From: Streptomyces xanthochromogenes
GTDB taxonomy: Bacteria; Actinomycetota; Actinomycetes; Streptomycetales; Streptomycetaceae
Length of the DNA: 64,000 nucleotides
Assembly: GCF_014650455.1 (NCBI RefSeq)
Contig: NZ_BMUZ01000003.1
Location: 186,001 to 250,000 of the forward strand
Direction of reading: 5' to 3'
Positions 42,443 through 51,870 of this stretch are shown here, piece by piece (within the stretch, counting starts at the first letter, position 1; every line of letters begins with the position of its first letter). The notes under the pieces are model-generated. The model saw nothing but the letters and a program-made list of their open reading frames with translations, searched no databases and was not told the DNA's origin. A program made the translations under genes and the position numbers.

Positions 42443-43399
42443 CCCTCCTCGACATGGGGCAAGCGCCCAGTCCGGAGCCGACGGCACCGGTGTGCAGGAA
42501 TGATGCGAATGTCGGCCGGACAGCCATTCTCCGCGCAGATGTCCCCTCCGACCGATCGCCATCGCGCCGGTGACGCGCGTTGCCGCTGGGTGGCGTTGAG
42601 CACTCGGGTTGCGTCAACTCCGGCGAATGCAGCAGGACTTGGCGCCCATCAGCACGTCGAGAGGAAGCGTTCCCTGGCGACGGGGGACGCACCAGGGACC
42701 CGCCCCTGATCAACGCCTGCGCATCACCTCGTCCTTGACGGCACGAAGGGACCGCACGGCCTTGATCACCTTGGTTGACAGTCCTGGGACTTGATCTGCG
42801 AGGTAGCCGAGGACGGATACCCCTCCTGTGATCGAGCCGACAGCCACTGCCGCCCAACCCGCCACTTCCATATGCCCTCCGAGGGTGTCGTGATGACGGG
42901 CCGGAAGACCGAAGCCTTCCGACGCCCCCGAGAGCCCTCGAACACGAGGACTACGGATGCCGCAGGAGAATCCACTGTAGCCATCGCGGCGGCGGGCGAA
43001 AAGAGATCGGGCATGGACGGATTCACCCAGAAGTCCCACCGGACGTGAAACGCGCTGCCGGACACCTCGCCCCGGTTGTCGGCGGCCTGGCCGATGGCCA
43101 GTCCTGGCCCACGGGCCTCGGCTCCGCATTCCGTAACAGCGGTCCGCGCGATGAGTTGCCGAAGTGGACCTCGACCGTGCAGTACTGGGTGAAGTCACCC
43201 AGGGCGAGTTGAAACAGGGAGCGTGCCGGGCTACGGACGGCCCCCCGGCACGAACACTTCGGCCGCCACTCCCCCGGTTACGGCGTCGCCGAAGGCATAC
43301 CGGAACTGCGCACGGTCCAGCCCTTCCTCCGGCTCCGGGTCAGGGCGGCCCTCGCCCGGAACCGAGGTAACCAGCCCCAGCAGCAAGGGACTTCGTAGA
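42443..43399. other. gene-poor stretch, one small gene at 42710-42871
   Basis: Outside the small ORF I see only chance frames. Around 42880-43060 on the minus strand there is a protein-like run (A-F-H-V-R-W-D-F-W-V-N-P-S-M-P-D) which may be a relic, but no family or start could be fixed. Confidence 0.45.
42710..42871 (-). CDS. small membrane protein, 53 aa
   Basis: Begins MEVAGWAAVAVGSITGGVSV, one hydrophobic helix at about 3-25, and ends in a basic helix (K-V-I-K-A-V-R-S-L-R-A-V-K-D-E-V-M-R-R-R). GGAGGG lies 4 nt upstream of ATG 42871. A single membrane anchor with a positive tail is typical for small regulatory or stress proteins. Family unknown. Confidence 0.45.
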   Translation of the reverse strand: MEVAGWAAVAVGSITGGVSVLGYLADQVPGLSTKVIKAVRSLRAVKDEVMRRR

Positions 43400-43620
43400 T
43401 CAGAGCGTCTTGATGGTGCCGCCGTCGATGACGTGGTCGGCACCGGTGATGTTGCCGGCGACGTCGGAGAGGGGGAACGCCATCAGGGCCGCTACCTCAT
43501 CGGGTTCGCTGATGCGGCCGGTCGTGGTGTCGAAGGCTCGCGGGATCTGCTGGAGGAACGCAGCGTGCTCCGCTCCGGCCCCGGCCGCCACCTTGCCACC
43601 GAAGCCTTCGAAATCCTCCC
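43400..43620 (-). pseudogene. SDR C-terminal fragment (inverted half)
   Basis: The minus strand reads [16 protein letters not shown] and then [13 protein letters not shown] and the family end [11 protein letters not shown]. These are the last 70 residues of a classical SDR. The piece that should precede it is found on the opposite strand at 43623-43690, so an inversion has broken the gene. The N-terminal half with the cofactor loop was not found. Confidence 0.75.
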
Positions 43621-43622
43621 AT

Positions 43623-43690
43623 ATGGCACTCGGCAAATCCCTGGCTGAGGAGTTCGGCCCCCAGGGGGTGCGCGTGAACACTCGGCCAGG
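43623..43690 (+). pseudogene. SDR middle fragment (other half of the inverted gene)
   Basis: The plus strand reads [20 protein letters not shown], the helix and strand that follow the Y-x-x-x-K active site in SDR enzymes. It points head to head with the C-terminal fragment at 43400-43620 on the other strand. Confidence 0.7.
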
Positions 43691-43776
43691 GCGGCCTTGG
43701 CAGCTCGGGGCTGTCGCTCGTGTTCGCGTCAGATGTCGTCTACGTCTGTCCGCAGGGCCGGGTCCAATCCTCGTGA

Positions 43777-44694
43777 TCAGCCGTCCGCACCAGGGAAGAT
43801 CAAGTCGAGTGTGGGGCCGAGAAGGGCAAGGAGTTCCTGCTCGGTTCGGAGGTCTCGGTGTTCGGAACGGTGGTCACCGGTGCCGAAGTCCACGAAGTCG
43901 AGTTCGGCTTCACCGCTGTCCCAGACGGTGACCTGAATACCTCGGTTCGCGGCTGAGCCAGCCAGCCATGCACTGCTCTTGGGGCGTCCGTCTTCTGGGG
44001 AGTGGCCCATCTCGGCGGTGATTCCGCGCGCACGAAGAGCCGCTTCGTTCTCACCGAACCATGTCGTGAGCGCGCGTGGGAGGTTCGGCGGTTGATGACC
44101 GCTTCCCACTGTCGGGTAGGACATCTGGAAGGCGAGGCGCTCATCGGCCTGGTCACCGATGTGAGCGAGCACAGTGTCCAGGTCGAGGAACTCCTCCCAG
44201 ACCGACCGTCCGCTCGCCACTGCGAGTCTGGTCACCACAAGGTCTTCGAGTGCAGGTACCCGCTTGTTCTTCCAAACCTTGTCGGCCAGGCTGACCAGGA
44301 GGTCTTCCATCCCGGCACCTTCGACATTCCAGGCGGCGTGTGTCGCGGCGAAGCGTGCCATGACCGAATCGACGCCCTGAGCCATCAGTAGCTCACGACC
44401 GGCTTCTTCGTGCTGGGAACCGGGACCAGACAACTCGCCAGGGTGCAAAGTCTTGCCGATGTCGTGGGTCGCCGCGCCGAACAGAACGGCCTTCGGATTG
44501 ATGCCCAGATCGAGATTGCGTATCGCGATCCATTCAAGGAGCTGCGCTGCAACGTCGTGGACTGCTCGCAGATGAGCTACCAGGCGCGGCGGAGCGTCGA
44601 CCTTGTCGAGCAGTTCGGCTATTGCGATCGGCAGCGGACGAAGCGGGGGCCGGTCTATGTCCTGGAGGGCGATCGAGAGTACTCGCGAGGTCAT
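43777..44694 (-). CDS. HD domain-containing protein
   Basis: 305 residues. The metal-binding HD domain reads H-L-R-A-V-H-D-V-A, then [10 protein letters not shown], then H-E-E-A-G-R and a late Asp in S-L-A-D-K-V, spanning about 35-160; such enzymes hydrolyse nucleotides or phosphoesters. The C-terminal third ([13 protein letters not shown] and an acidic strand V-D-F-G-T-G-D) is not recognised and may bind substrate. ATG 44694 precedes the domain at the usual distance. Stands alone; nothing nearby indicates its substrate. Confidence 0.85.
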   Translation of the reverse strand: MTSRVLSIALQDIDRPPLRPLPIAIAELLDKVDAPPRLVAHLRAVHDVAAQLLEWIAIRNLDLGINPKAVLFGAATHDIGKTLHPGELSGPGSQHEEAGRELLMAQGVDSVMARFAATHAAWNVEGAGMEDLLVSLADKVWKNKRVPALEDLVVTRLAVASGRSVWEEFLDLDTVLAHIGDQADERLAFQMSYPTVGSGHQPPNLPRALTTWFGENEAALRARGITAEMGHSPEDGRPKSSAWLAGSAANRGIQVTVWDSGEAELDFVDFGTGDHRSEHRDLRTEQELLALLGPTLDLIFPGADG

Positions 44695-45467
44695 CACCGG
44701 GACAGGGTAGGCACTGCGGTCGCAGTAGGTGTCCGGCTTCGAAGGCCAGGTAAGCGTCGCCGAGCTGTCGGTCAGTTGCGGCAAGCTACCCGCAGCACGC
44801 GTCACGACGGCTCAGCGAAGCAGTGTCGCGGCCCCGCGCCACTCGTCTCGGGGTTGAGTGAGCGGGGCCGCAACACCCGGCCGGATGGGGGCATCCAACC
44901 GTGAGGCGTTGATCATGTGCCCGTTATGACCCGGCTCATGCACGCCTGCCGAACCATTCTGTGATCAATCTGCTCTAGTTGGCGGCCCGATGTGGTGCCG
45001 GAGCCAGAGATTCTCTCCCGCCGGCACTACGCGTACCGGGCGCGGAGCGGTGCTCGCCAGATCTGGGGCAACCCGGCAAATGGTCGCCTGCGGGAACTCG
45101 GGCAGGTAGCCGTGGCCGGTCACCCTGGACGACGCTTCTCGCGCGACCTCACCGGAGCGGCCGTGCGCGCCCCGCACTGTCTCAAGAGCCGTGCTCCGAG
45201 ATCGCGAATGCGAGGAACACCTCCCCCTCCAGCTCGGCCGCCATCCCAAGGTGAAGATCTTTCGGCGACGGCCACCAGGCATCAGCGATCGCCGAGTTGG
45301 CCCGCGCAGGCTTCGCGCTCACGCGCGGTCCATTGGAGGGACCCAGGCGGCGGGGAGCGTCATTCCTCTCGTGCGGCATTCGCACGGCCTTGCGCACTCC
45401 GCGCCGAGAGGTCTTGCCCCGCGGGACATCGTCACCAGCCTCGCGTCGGCCTGGATATGTTGGCGGC
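44695..45467. other. gene-poor stretch
   Basis: Frames on both strands are interrupted or Arg-rich. A plus-strand run near 45050-45110 (R-Q-I-W-G-N-P-A-N-G-R-L-R-E-L-G-Q-V) and a minus-strand run near 45200-45280 look faintly protein-like; I cannot support a gene. Confidence 0.5.
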
Positions 45468-45839
45468 ATGGCGACGCTCCTGCGGCACCCTCGACCTGGA
45501 TTCACGTGGAACTGGTGGGCCGTCGACACCAAGGGTTTCCTCGTGCAGTTCAACGACGGGGCCGCCCCCGAGCACCTGCTGGCGCACGTGGACCGCGTCG
45601 ACGCCGCCGCCTCATGGGCGGAGGTAAACCGCTCCGGGTGGTTCGACCGTGATCCCCTGCCGCTCCACGCGTTCGTCTGTAACGGCGAATTGCCGACCTA
45701 CACCCGGAACGGCGTCCCGGCCTCCCCATTGCGACTGTCGGACACACCGGCAGCCATCGCAGACGTCGCGACCTTGGTCGAACTCAACAGGGCAGTGGGA
45801 GACACCTGGACGATCCACCTCGACGAGGGATGGGCATAG
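45468..45839 (+). CDS. hypothetical protein, 123 aa
   Basis: Begins MATLLRHPRPGFTWNWWAVD. It is Trp-rich at the start, followed by F-N-D-G-A-A-P-E-H-L-L-A-H-V-D and a C-terminal W-T-I-H-L-D-E-G-W-A. Soluble, acidic, no family recognised. The ATG at 45468 was chosen over further upstream starts because the upstream part is Arg-rich shadow; the ribosome site is weak. Confidence 0.55.
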   Translation: MATLLRHPRPGFTWNWWAVDTKGFLVQFNDGAAPEHLLAHVDRVDAAASWAEVNRSGWFDRDPLPLHAFVCNGELPTYTRNGVPASPLRLSDTPAAIADVATLVELNRAVGDTWTIHLDEGWA

Positions 45840-45935
45840 GCAACCCCGCTCTGGGCCACCCTCAGACCGAGCGCACCATCTCCCGAGCTGCCTGATGCAC
45901 CGTCAAGGCCCTTGCCCCGTACGTACGGGACGGGA

Positions 45936-46352
45936 TCAGTGCGGACGGGGGTAGACGCCGCACGAGGTGATCGGCTTACCTTTCGCGTCGTCGAGGCAAA
46001 CGCCGGCGTAGGAGCCGCCCCCGACGACGTCCGCGTGCAGCGTGGCGGGGACCGATGTCACCGTGTTGCAGTGAGTGCTGCTGCTCCTGGCTCCCAGGGG
46101 GTTGGCGAAACCGTCGAACACGCTGTACCAGGCGCGTCGGCAGCCCTTGGACGTCAGAGTCCCGGTGAACGTGGCCGAGCGATTGTACCAGTGCAGGGTG
46201 CCCTTGATGAAGCTCCCGGCCCCGTCGGACACGTACACGGCAGAGGGGGGCAGAGCGGCGGGAGCGGCGGCTACCGACGGCGCGGCCAGCGCCGTGGACG
46301 CGGCCATGAACGCCGCCGTGAGGAGGGTGAGAACGGGAGGTCGGCGCAGCAC
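45936..46352 (-). CDS. small secreted protein with signal peptide
   Basis: 138 residues from GTG 46352, with GAAGGAG about 9 nt upstream. Residues 1-30 form a Sec signal peptide (two Arg, hydrophobic core L-T-L-L-T-A-A-F-M-A-A, A-x-A cleavage near 30). The mature part has Y-V-S-D-G-A-G-S-F-I-K-G-T-L-H-W-Y-N-R-S-A and four Cys that can form two disulfides. It resembles small secreted beta-sandwich proteins of actinomycetes with no known role. Confidence 0.75.
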   Translation of the reverse strand: MLRRPPVLTLLTAAFMAASTALAAPSVAAAPAALPPSAVYVSDGAGSFIKGTLHWYNRSATFTGTLTSKGCRRAWYSVFDGFANPLGARSSSTHCNTVTSVPATLHADVVGGGSYAGVCLDDAKGKPITSCGVYPRPH

Positions 46353-46734
46353 GGGCAGGTCTCCTTCGCTGGCGGCGGGACGCCGTGACTGACCCCCCTG
46401 AAACCGCATGGTGCGCGGAGTTTAGCGCGCGGGCCCCTCGTCGGCGGCGCCCTGCCGGGCTCGCCAAAGCTTGCGTACGACTCCTGTCGGATTGAGCTCG
46501 TCTGCCAGCACTTCTGACTACTCGGCAACGTGGCCCTAGTCGCTTCCGCGTCAAGTCATTCCGTTTCAGTTTTGCTTGCCCGCTCGGTGTCGCGATCCTG
46601 CTGTCCCGGTACAACGTCGGTATCCAACTGGCCAAGCCACCAAAGGAGTTCATCGCCGCGCACGCGGCCGGCTCTCCGTCTTCCCATTGGCGGCCGAGAC
46701 CTGGAGACCCGGCAGGACCACTCTGCGTCTCGCC
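46353..46734. other. intergenic stretch, nothing supported
   Basis: Carries the upstream region of the secreted-protein gene. A plus-strand run N-V-G-I-Q-L-A-K-P-P-K-E-F-I-A-A-H near 46616 looks protein-like but has no start and ends at the TIR gene terminus. Confidence 0.5.
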
Positions 46735-49032
46735 CTACCAATCGATGAAGACCTGGACGCAGTTCATGTAGAGGAACAGGCCGATCGCAAAGAGCAGCCA
46801 GGCCAGCAGCAGGGTGTAACCATCCCAGGAAGAGAGCGCCGCACGGCGCGGTCGCCGGGGCCACGGCCTCTTGGCCCTGGGAAGCCAGGAGCGGCGAGCG
46901 GGAGAAAAGACCGGGAGCGGTGCCAGGACAAGGGCGGCCACGTACCACCCCAGCCCTGCGAAGAGGTAGGCGACGAACAGGTCCGCACCGGGCAGGTCTT
47001 TGGGCAGAAAGGCCTCGACGACTCCTGGGGGCCGCACCGGGGTCCACAGCATCGAGGCACCCGTTGCGCACCAGAGCACTGTCAACGCCAAGGCGACCGC
47101 ATAGGAACGGGTGAGCTGGGCGGGCGTCAGGCGCCGGGCGGCCAATCGGTCGGCCATCCGGAGAAGTGCCGCCGTCGAAGCCACGGCCAGGACCGCGAGG
47201 GCCGTGCTCTGGGAACTGGTCGGTGCGAAGATCAGTCGCGCCAGGGCGAAACCCGGAGGGAACGCCGCGGTCACCCGGAATGTGGAAACGAGCACACGCG
47301 GCGCGAGCGGAGCGCGGAACCGGTCGGCGACGACCGGGACGGGTACGGGGTCCGCCAGACCCGGTGCGGAGTCGGGCCGGCACACCGCCTCGACCAGGGC
47401 GAAGAGATGCTCCGGGCGCTGTTCACGGAAGTCCAGCCACTGATAGCGCCTCAGCGCCCCGGTGTCGGCGGGTATGGCCACCTGGTCCAGCAGCACGCAG
47501 ATCGTCCGCGGCGCCCCTTCCTCGATGGCCTCAGCCACATCCGCCCAATCCACATGCGAGCTGACGAGAACAAACGTCCAGCCCGCGTTCGGCGCGACAG
47601 CCTCCGTGTCCGGTGCGGAGCTCGCCCCAACACCCGCCAGTCGAAAGGCCGTACGCAGGAGTTCGGCCATGGACTCGTCGGCCCCCGCCGGGCACCGCAC
47701 CTGCAGGCGGACGTTCCCAACCGGTCGACCCTGACCGACCCCGTTCCGCTTGCACAGCAGTCGCCACTCCCGCAGAAACCGCTGGTCCATGTCCCGCCGC
47801 CGCGCCTCCGGCTGCCCCGCATCGGGCCGGGGCTCATGAGCCAACTGCCACATCTCCCGCCACCCCGCCCGTAGTCCCGGGCTCCGGCTGGGGCGGACGG
47901 CACGCCGCCTCGGTCCCGAAGCCACATGCGGGACCTCGGTGACGCGGCGACGCTGGTAGGCGACGCCCATCCCGGCGGGCAGCCACAGATAGAACCATCG
48001 GGACCACAACGCGCAACCCAGGCAAACCACTGCGGCCACGGCGGCGACGGCCAGGACCCGGACCGCGGCGGCCCCCTCCTCGGTCACCGCCGGCGGAGTG
48101 GGCCAGACCTCCCTCGCCACGGTGGGATCGCCGATGTCAGGCAGGGCCAGCACCGCCCTGACGCCGTAACCGCACACCGCCGACACGCCCCCGGCGGCAC
48201 CGACCGCGACCACGAGCGAGAGCCAGCCGCAGCTCCGTCGCGCGAGGCCGACCGCCACAGCCAGCACCGCCGGCCCGAACGGGGCCGCCATCACGGTCAT
48301 CGTGAGAAAGGAGAACTGCGCGACGTGCCAACGCCCCAGTCGAACCCCGTTCAGCGCATTGCCCCGCCACACACGGGACGCCTCGAATGGGCTCCTCTCG
48401 GCGAGATGCCCCACCGAGATGTCCAGCCTCACCAGGAGCACGCTCGCCCAGACCAACGCGGCGCCCATGATCGCGGCACAGACCACGAACGCGACGATGG
48501 AGGCGGGCACGCGAGGCCACGGCAGGCGCTGCGGCACCAGGCGACCGGTCCTGGGCTCCTCACCGTCCGGCTCGCTGCCAAGCCGTGCCCCGGTCCCGAC
48601 GATCTCCTCGCCGAGCACGTGATTCCGCTGCCAGAAGCGGACGCGCAGGTCGTGCACCGGATAACCCGCCAGCTCGGGCGGCACCTCCGTGCCTGCGATC
48701 ACGCCTACGTACACCGGAATCCCGCGCTCCAGCGCCCTGCTCCACTCCAGGCGAACGTACTCCGAGGCAATCGCCGCGGGCGAGGCCAGCAGCAGGAGCG
48801 CATCGGCCGTCTCCAGCGCGTCGTCCCACGCGGCCTCCCAGTCCATCCCCGGACGCAGCCGTTGCAGATCGAACCAGGGATTCAACGGTTCGTGCGCCCA
48901 AAGCGCCGCGGTCACCGCCTCCGCCGAGTGGAAGTCGCGCCGCGAGTAGCTGACGAAGACCTTCAACGGCCGGCCGCCGCCTGCTGGCGCTCCCTGTAAC
49001 TCGTCGCGCCCGTCCCCCACCGCAGCCCCCAT
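46735..49032 (-). CDS. membrane-anchored TIR-domain protein with two TIR-like domains
   Basis: 765 residues. TIR domain 1 at about 22-140: K-V-F-V-S-Y-S-R-R-D, W-F-D-L-Q-R-L-R-P-G, and S-E-Y-V-R-L-E-W where E96 matches the catalytic Glu of NAD-cleaving TIR enzymes. About four membrane helices follow (170-350). A second, more diverged TIR-like domain lies around 440-560 (F-V-L-V-S-S-H-V-D-W-A-D-V-A). Four more helices end the protein. ATG 49032 has a GAGGGGA site. TIR proteins in bacteria act in antiphage defence or signalling; no STAND or Thoeris partner is adjacent, so this could be a self-contained sensor/effector (inference). Confidence 0.85.
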   Translation of the reverse strand: MGAAVGDGRDELQGAPAGGGRPLKVFVSYSRRDFHSAEAVTAALWAHEPLNPWFDLQRLRPGMDWEAAWDDALETADALLLLASPAAIASEYVRLEWSRALERGIPVYVGVIAGTEVPPELAGYPVHDLRVRFWQRNHVLGEEIVGTGARLGSEPDGEEPRTGRLVPQRLPWPRVPASIVAFVVCAAIMGAALVWASVLLVRLDISVGHLAERSPFEASRVWRGNALNGVRLGRWHVAQFSFLTMTVMAAPFGPAVLAVAVGLARRSCGWLSLVVAVGAAGGVSAVCGYGVRAVLALPDIGDPTVAREVWPTPPAVTEEGAAAVRVLAVAAVAAVVCLGCALWSRWFYLWLPAGMGVAYQRRRVTEVPHVASGPRRRAVRPSRSPGLRAGWREMWQLAHEPRPDAGQPEARRRDMDQRFLREWRLLCKRNGVGQGRPVGNVRLQVRCPAGADESMAELLRTAFRLAGVGASSAPDTEAVAPNAGWTFVLVSSHVDWADVAEAIEEGAPRTICVLLDQVAIPADTGALRRYQWLDFREQRPEHLFALVEAVCRPDSAPGLADPVPVPVVADRFRAPLAPRVLVSTFRVTAAFPPGFALARLIFAPTSSQSTALAVLAVASTAALLRMADRLAARRLTPAQLTRSYAVALALTVLWCATGASMLWTPVRPPGVVEAFLPKDLPGADLFVAYLFAGLGWYVAALVLAPLPVFSPARRSWLPRAKRPWPRRPRRAALSSWDGYTLLLAWLLFAIGLFLYMNCVQVFIDW

Positions 49033-49423
49033 CTTCGACGGTCCCCCTCGGCATGCCAATGCCCTCCCCGCCGAAGCACCGGTTCACACCTTCCACTGAC
49101 ATGGCTCTGGCTTGGGTTGGTGCGGATCCCAAGAGGGTGGAGGGGCCCACGGACATGCACCCGGTGATCAAGTCCGTGCCGGCGAGGCAATCGTCGACAA
49201 AGGCGGGATGCGTCTGTGCCGATACGCATAACTGCCGCTCCGGATAAGGCAGTTGAGGGTGCGAGGGAGTCAGCAGGTGTGCCCTCGCGGAATGGGGCCG
49301 ACCGGATTCACTTTCCGGTCGGCCCCATTCTTCGCGTGCGGGCTTGGCTTGTTTCCGCGCGCGCCTGCCCGCTGCTTTCCGCGTGCGGCTGCCCGCTGAC
49401 TCGCGCCGGTCTCCCAGCCTGGC
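49033..49423. other. intergenic stretch with strong terminator
   Basis: Only structure seen is the 17-bp hairpin at 49290-49330; the rest separates the SDR gene from the TIR gene. Confidence 0.6.
49290..49330 (-). terminator. 17-bp perfect hairpin terminator after SDR gene
   Basis: GAATGGGGCCGACCGGA (49290-49306) pairs fully with 49314-49330 around TTCACTT. It lies about 95 bp past the SDR stop and upstream of the TIR gene, so it should insulate the two. Confidence 0.85.
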
Positions 49424-50248
49424 TCAGCCCTGCGCCAGCTCCGCCACCGGCTGCCACTTCTCCCACACCGCGAGACGCTGCTCGTAGTCCGCCTTGGCAA
49501 TGCCCAGCGGGGCCGAACCGAAGAAGCAGCGCAGCGGCGGCTCGTCGGCGTCGACGATCTTCAGTACGGCAGCGGCGGACGCGGTCGGGTCGCCCGGCGT
49601 GCCGACGCGCTTGCGGCGCTGCTCCTGCACCTGCTGGTGGAAGTCGGCGTATGCCGGCAACGGCTCGGACGTGCTCGACGAGGAACCCGCCCAGTCGGTG
49701 GCGAACCCGCCGGGCTCGATCAGCGTGACCTTGATGCCGAACGGCGCCACTTCCTGGGCCAGCGCCTGGCTCATGCCTTCGAGCGCCCACTTCGACGCGT
49801 GGTAGATCCCGACCAGCGGGAAGGCGCTGATGCCTCCGATGGAGGAGACCTGGAGAATGTGACCACTGCCCTGCTCACGCAGGAACGGCAGCGCCGCCTG
49901 CGTGATCCAGAGAGCGCCGAACAGGTTGGTGTCCAGTTGTGCGCGCGCCTCGGCCTCGGTGAGTTCCTCGATCAGGCCGAAGTGGCCGTAACCGGCGTTG
50001 TTGACCACCACGTCGAGACGCCCGAACCGCTCGTGCGCCTGCTGTACGGCGGCGAAGCCCGCCTCACGGTCCGTCACGTCGAGACGCAGGGGCAGCAGGC
50101 GTTCTCCGTACTTCTCCCGTAGGTCATCCAGTGTGGAAAGGTCGCGCGCGGTCGCGGCCACCGAATCGCCGCGGTCGAGGGCGGCGATGGCCCACTCCCT
50201 GCCGAAGCCGCGCGAGGCGCCGGTGATGAACCAGATCTTCTGCGTCAT
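49424..50248 (-). CDS. SDR family oxidoreductase
   Basis: 274 residues. T-G-A-S-R-G-F-G near residue 9, N-N-A-G-Y-G-H-F near 86, active-site Y-H-A-S-K near 152 and the family sequence E-P-G-G-F-A-T-D-W. Closest in style to SDR5-type ketoreductases acting on steroids or retinoids, but substrate cannot be told. ATG 50248 was chosen by the cofactor loop position. A MerR-type palindrome 70 bp upstream suggests control by a regulator encoded elsewhere. Confidence 0.9.
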   Translation of the reverse strand: MTQKIWFITGASRGFGREWAIAALDRGDSVAATARDLSTLDDLREKYGERLLPLRLDVTDREAGFAAVQQAHERFGRLDVVVNNAGYGHFGLIEELTEAEARAQLDTNLFGALWITQAALPFLREQGSGHILQVSSIGGISAFPLVGIYHASKWALEGMSQALAQEVAPFGIKVTLIEPGGFATDWAGSSSSTSEPLPAYADFHQQVQEQRRKRVGTPGDPTASAAAVLKIVDADEPPLRCFFGSAPLGIAKADYEQRLAVWEKWQPVAELAQG

Positions 50249-50318
50249 GGTGCGCTCCTCATGGAAACTCGTCGTCCGTACGGACAGCACGTCGCGGTGT
50301 TTCTCCCACCAGACAACA

Positions 50319-50338
50319 CCTTCGAGTGGACTCGAAGG
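50319..50338. promoter_or_regulatory. MerR-type operator upstream of SDR gene
   Basis: CCTTCGAGT-GG-ACTCGAAGG is a perfect 20-bp dyad, similar in layout to SoxR/MerR boxes that sit in promoter spacers. No MerR gene lies next to it in this window. Confidence 0.7.
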
Positions 50339-50461
50339 CAACTCCGGTGCTCCCGGAGGAGGCGTTCCGGGACGACCTCGATGGCATTCGACCGCGGTGC
50401 GATGTGCCACCGTCCGGTGGCGGTCTGTGGCGGCGCGTCCTGCGGCCCGTGCGCGATGGGC

Positions 50462-50947
50462 TCAGGATTCCTCGGCCGCGACGTCACCGGCGGACAGGGC
50501 CGCCGCCCGCCTGCGGCGGTACACCACCGCCCCGCACGCCGCGAGGCACAGGACCGCTATGGCGGACACGCCCAGGGCCGTCTGCTCGGCGAAAAGCCGC
50601 CCCAGTCCCTTGAACACCGCGAGCCCCGCCGTCGCGTAGATCAGCGCCCAGGCCGCCCCGCCGACGAACAAGGCAGGGAGGTAGCGCGACAGCGGCATGC
50701 GCATGCTGCCCGCGAGGAAGTTCGCGACGGTCTGGAAGCCGACGGTCAAGAAGGACACGGCCACGGCCAGCGCGCCCCAGCGCTGGATCGCCCGCTCGAC
50801 GCGGCGGAACTTCGCCGAGGAAATCGGCCCGGAAAACCTGCTGCGCCGGGCACCGGCGCCGGCGAGCCATCCGACCGCGAAGGTCCCTCCGGCACGGAAC
50901 AGCACGATCACGTACAAGGCTGCGGCAGTGAGCAGGACCTTACCCAT
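50462..50947 (-). CDS. small DedA/VTT-like membrane protein
   Basis: 161 residues. An N-terminal helix (L-L-T-A-A-A-L-Y-V-I-V-L-F-R-A-G-G-T-F), then the loop R-R-V-E-R-A-I-Q-R-W-G, a segment S-F-L-T-V-G-F-Q-T-V-A-N-F-L-A-G with the N-F-x-A-G pattern of VTT (DedA) proteins, and two C-terminal helices. DedA proteins are lipid or membrane-homeostasis factors, some flipping undecaprenyl phosphate. Shorter than classical DedA (about 200), so a reduced member. It converges with no partner. Confidence 0.75.
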   Translation of the reverse strand: MGKVLLTAAALYVIVLFRAGGTFAVGWLAGAGARRSRFSGPISSAKFRRVERAIQRWGALAVAVSFLTVGFQTVANFLAGSMRMPLSRYLPALFVGGAAWALIYATAGLAVFKGLGRLFAEQTALGVSAIAVLCLAACGAVVYRRRRAAALSAGDVAAEES

Positions 50948-51870
50948 GGCACCTCGCCCCGGGCTCAGCCCCGCAACGCATCACGTGCCCCACCCGCATG
51001 GCGTCCCGCCCCCGGTGGACGCAAGCCCGGTCACCGTCTCTCACCTGCGCCCTGCCTCTACCCGTTCCGTCCAATGGAGCCCGCCCTCGGAACCGGCACA
51101 CGATCTTGTGCGCCCGCACGCCAGGCACGTTCAGCCTAACCGAACGGGCGTGCGGGGTCTGAACCTCCGGAGGAACGACGACGTAACCCGCTGGGTTCGA
51201 TGAGTCACCGGTCCCGTCACCTCCGGGAGGGGCCACATGCCGAAGTCCGCCAAGACACTTGCTGGCGCGGGCGGTAGTGGCGAGAGGTGTTCCGCGGTCC
51301 GCAACGGGATGCAACTGTGCGCAGGCCCATACAAGCCACTGGGCGAACTGCCCCACAGCTCAGCTCCAGCTTCCGCGCACGGGTGGCGTGGTCCACGAAG
51401 AGCAGTCACCACATAGGTTCTGGGCGAACGGAAGCCAGCGACTGTCGGCAGTGCGGCCTACGACCAAGTCCTCCTCACCTTCATCTCGGGCCCCCTGCAT
51501 CAGCTTGGGTTGGTGGGGCCGTTGGCTGCCCCATTGACGATGGCTGGGCCTAGCTCGTCGCGGGTGCCGGGCCAGGCTGCCTTGCCAGGCACCCGCGACG
51601 AGCCTGGCAACGAATGGTGCTTCTGGGGTAACGGTGGCTCCGTCGGCCGGTCAGTTGAACCGCGGCGCTTCACGGATGGAGAACATGAGGCTCCCGTCGG
51701 GACGCCAAGACCTGCTGCTGCGCGGCAGGGATGCATCCGGCACCTCACACATGACGGTCGCGTGGCGAGACACCTACGCCTACCTGTAGGGCGAGAAATC
51801 GCCAGGTAGCCAACAGCACAAGCGGATGTCCGTGGCCGCGCTCGAAGGCGGCCACGGACGGTGAACGGGA
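50948..51870. other. gene-poor stretch with a 16-bp inverted repeat
   Basis: No frame with ribosome site or family pattern. The hairpin at 51553-51603 is the only clear structure. Confidence 0.6.
51553..51603. terminator. 16-bp stem with structured 19-nt loop
   Basis: GCTCGTCGCGGGTGCC (51553-51568) pairs exactly with 51588-51603; the loop contains a repeated CCAGGC. It may be a terminator, but there is no obvious gene ending here, about 300 bp away from the nearest stop. Confidence 0.5.
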
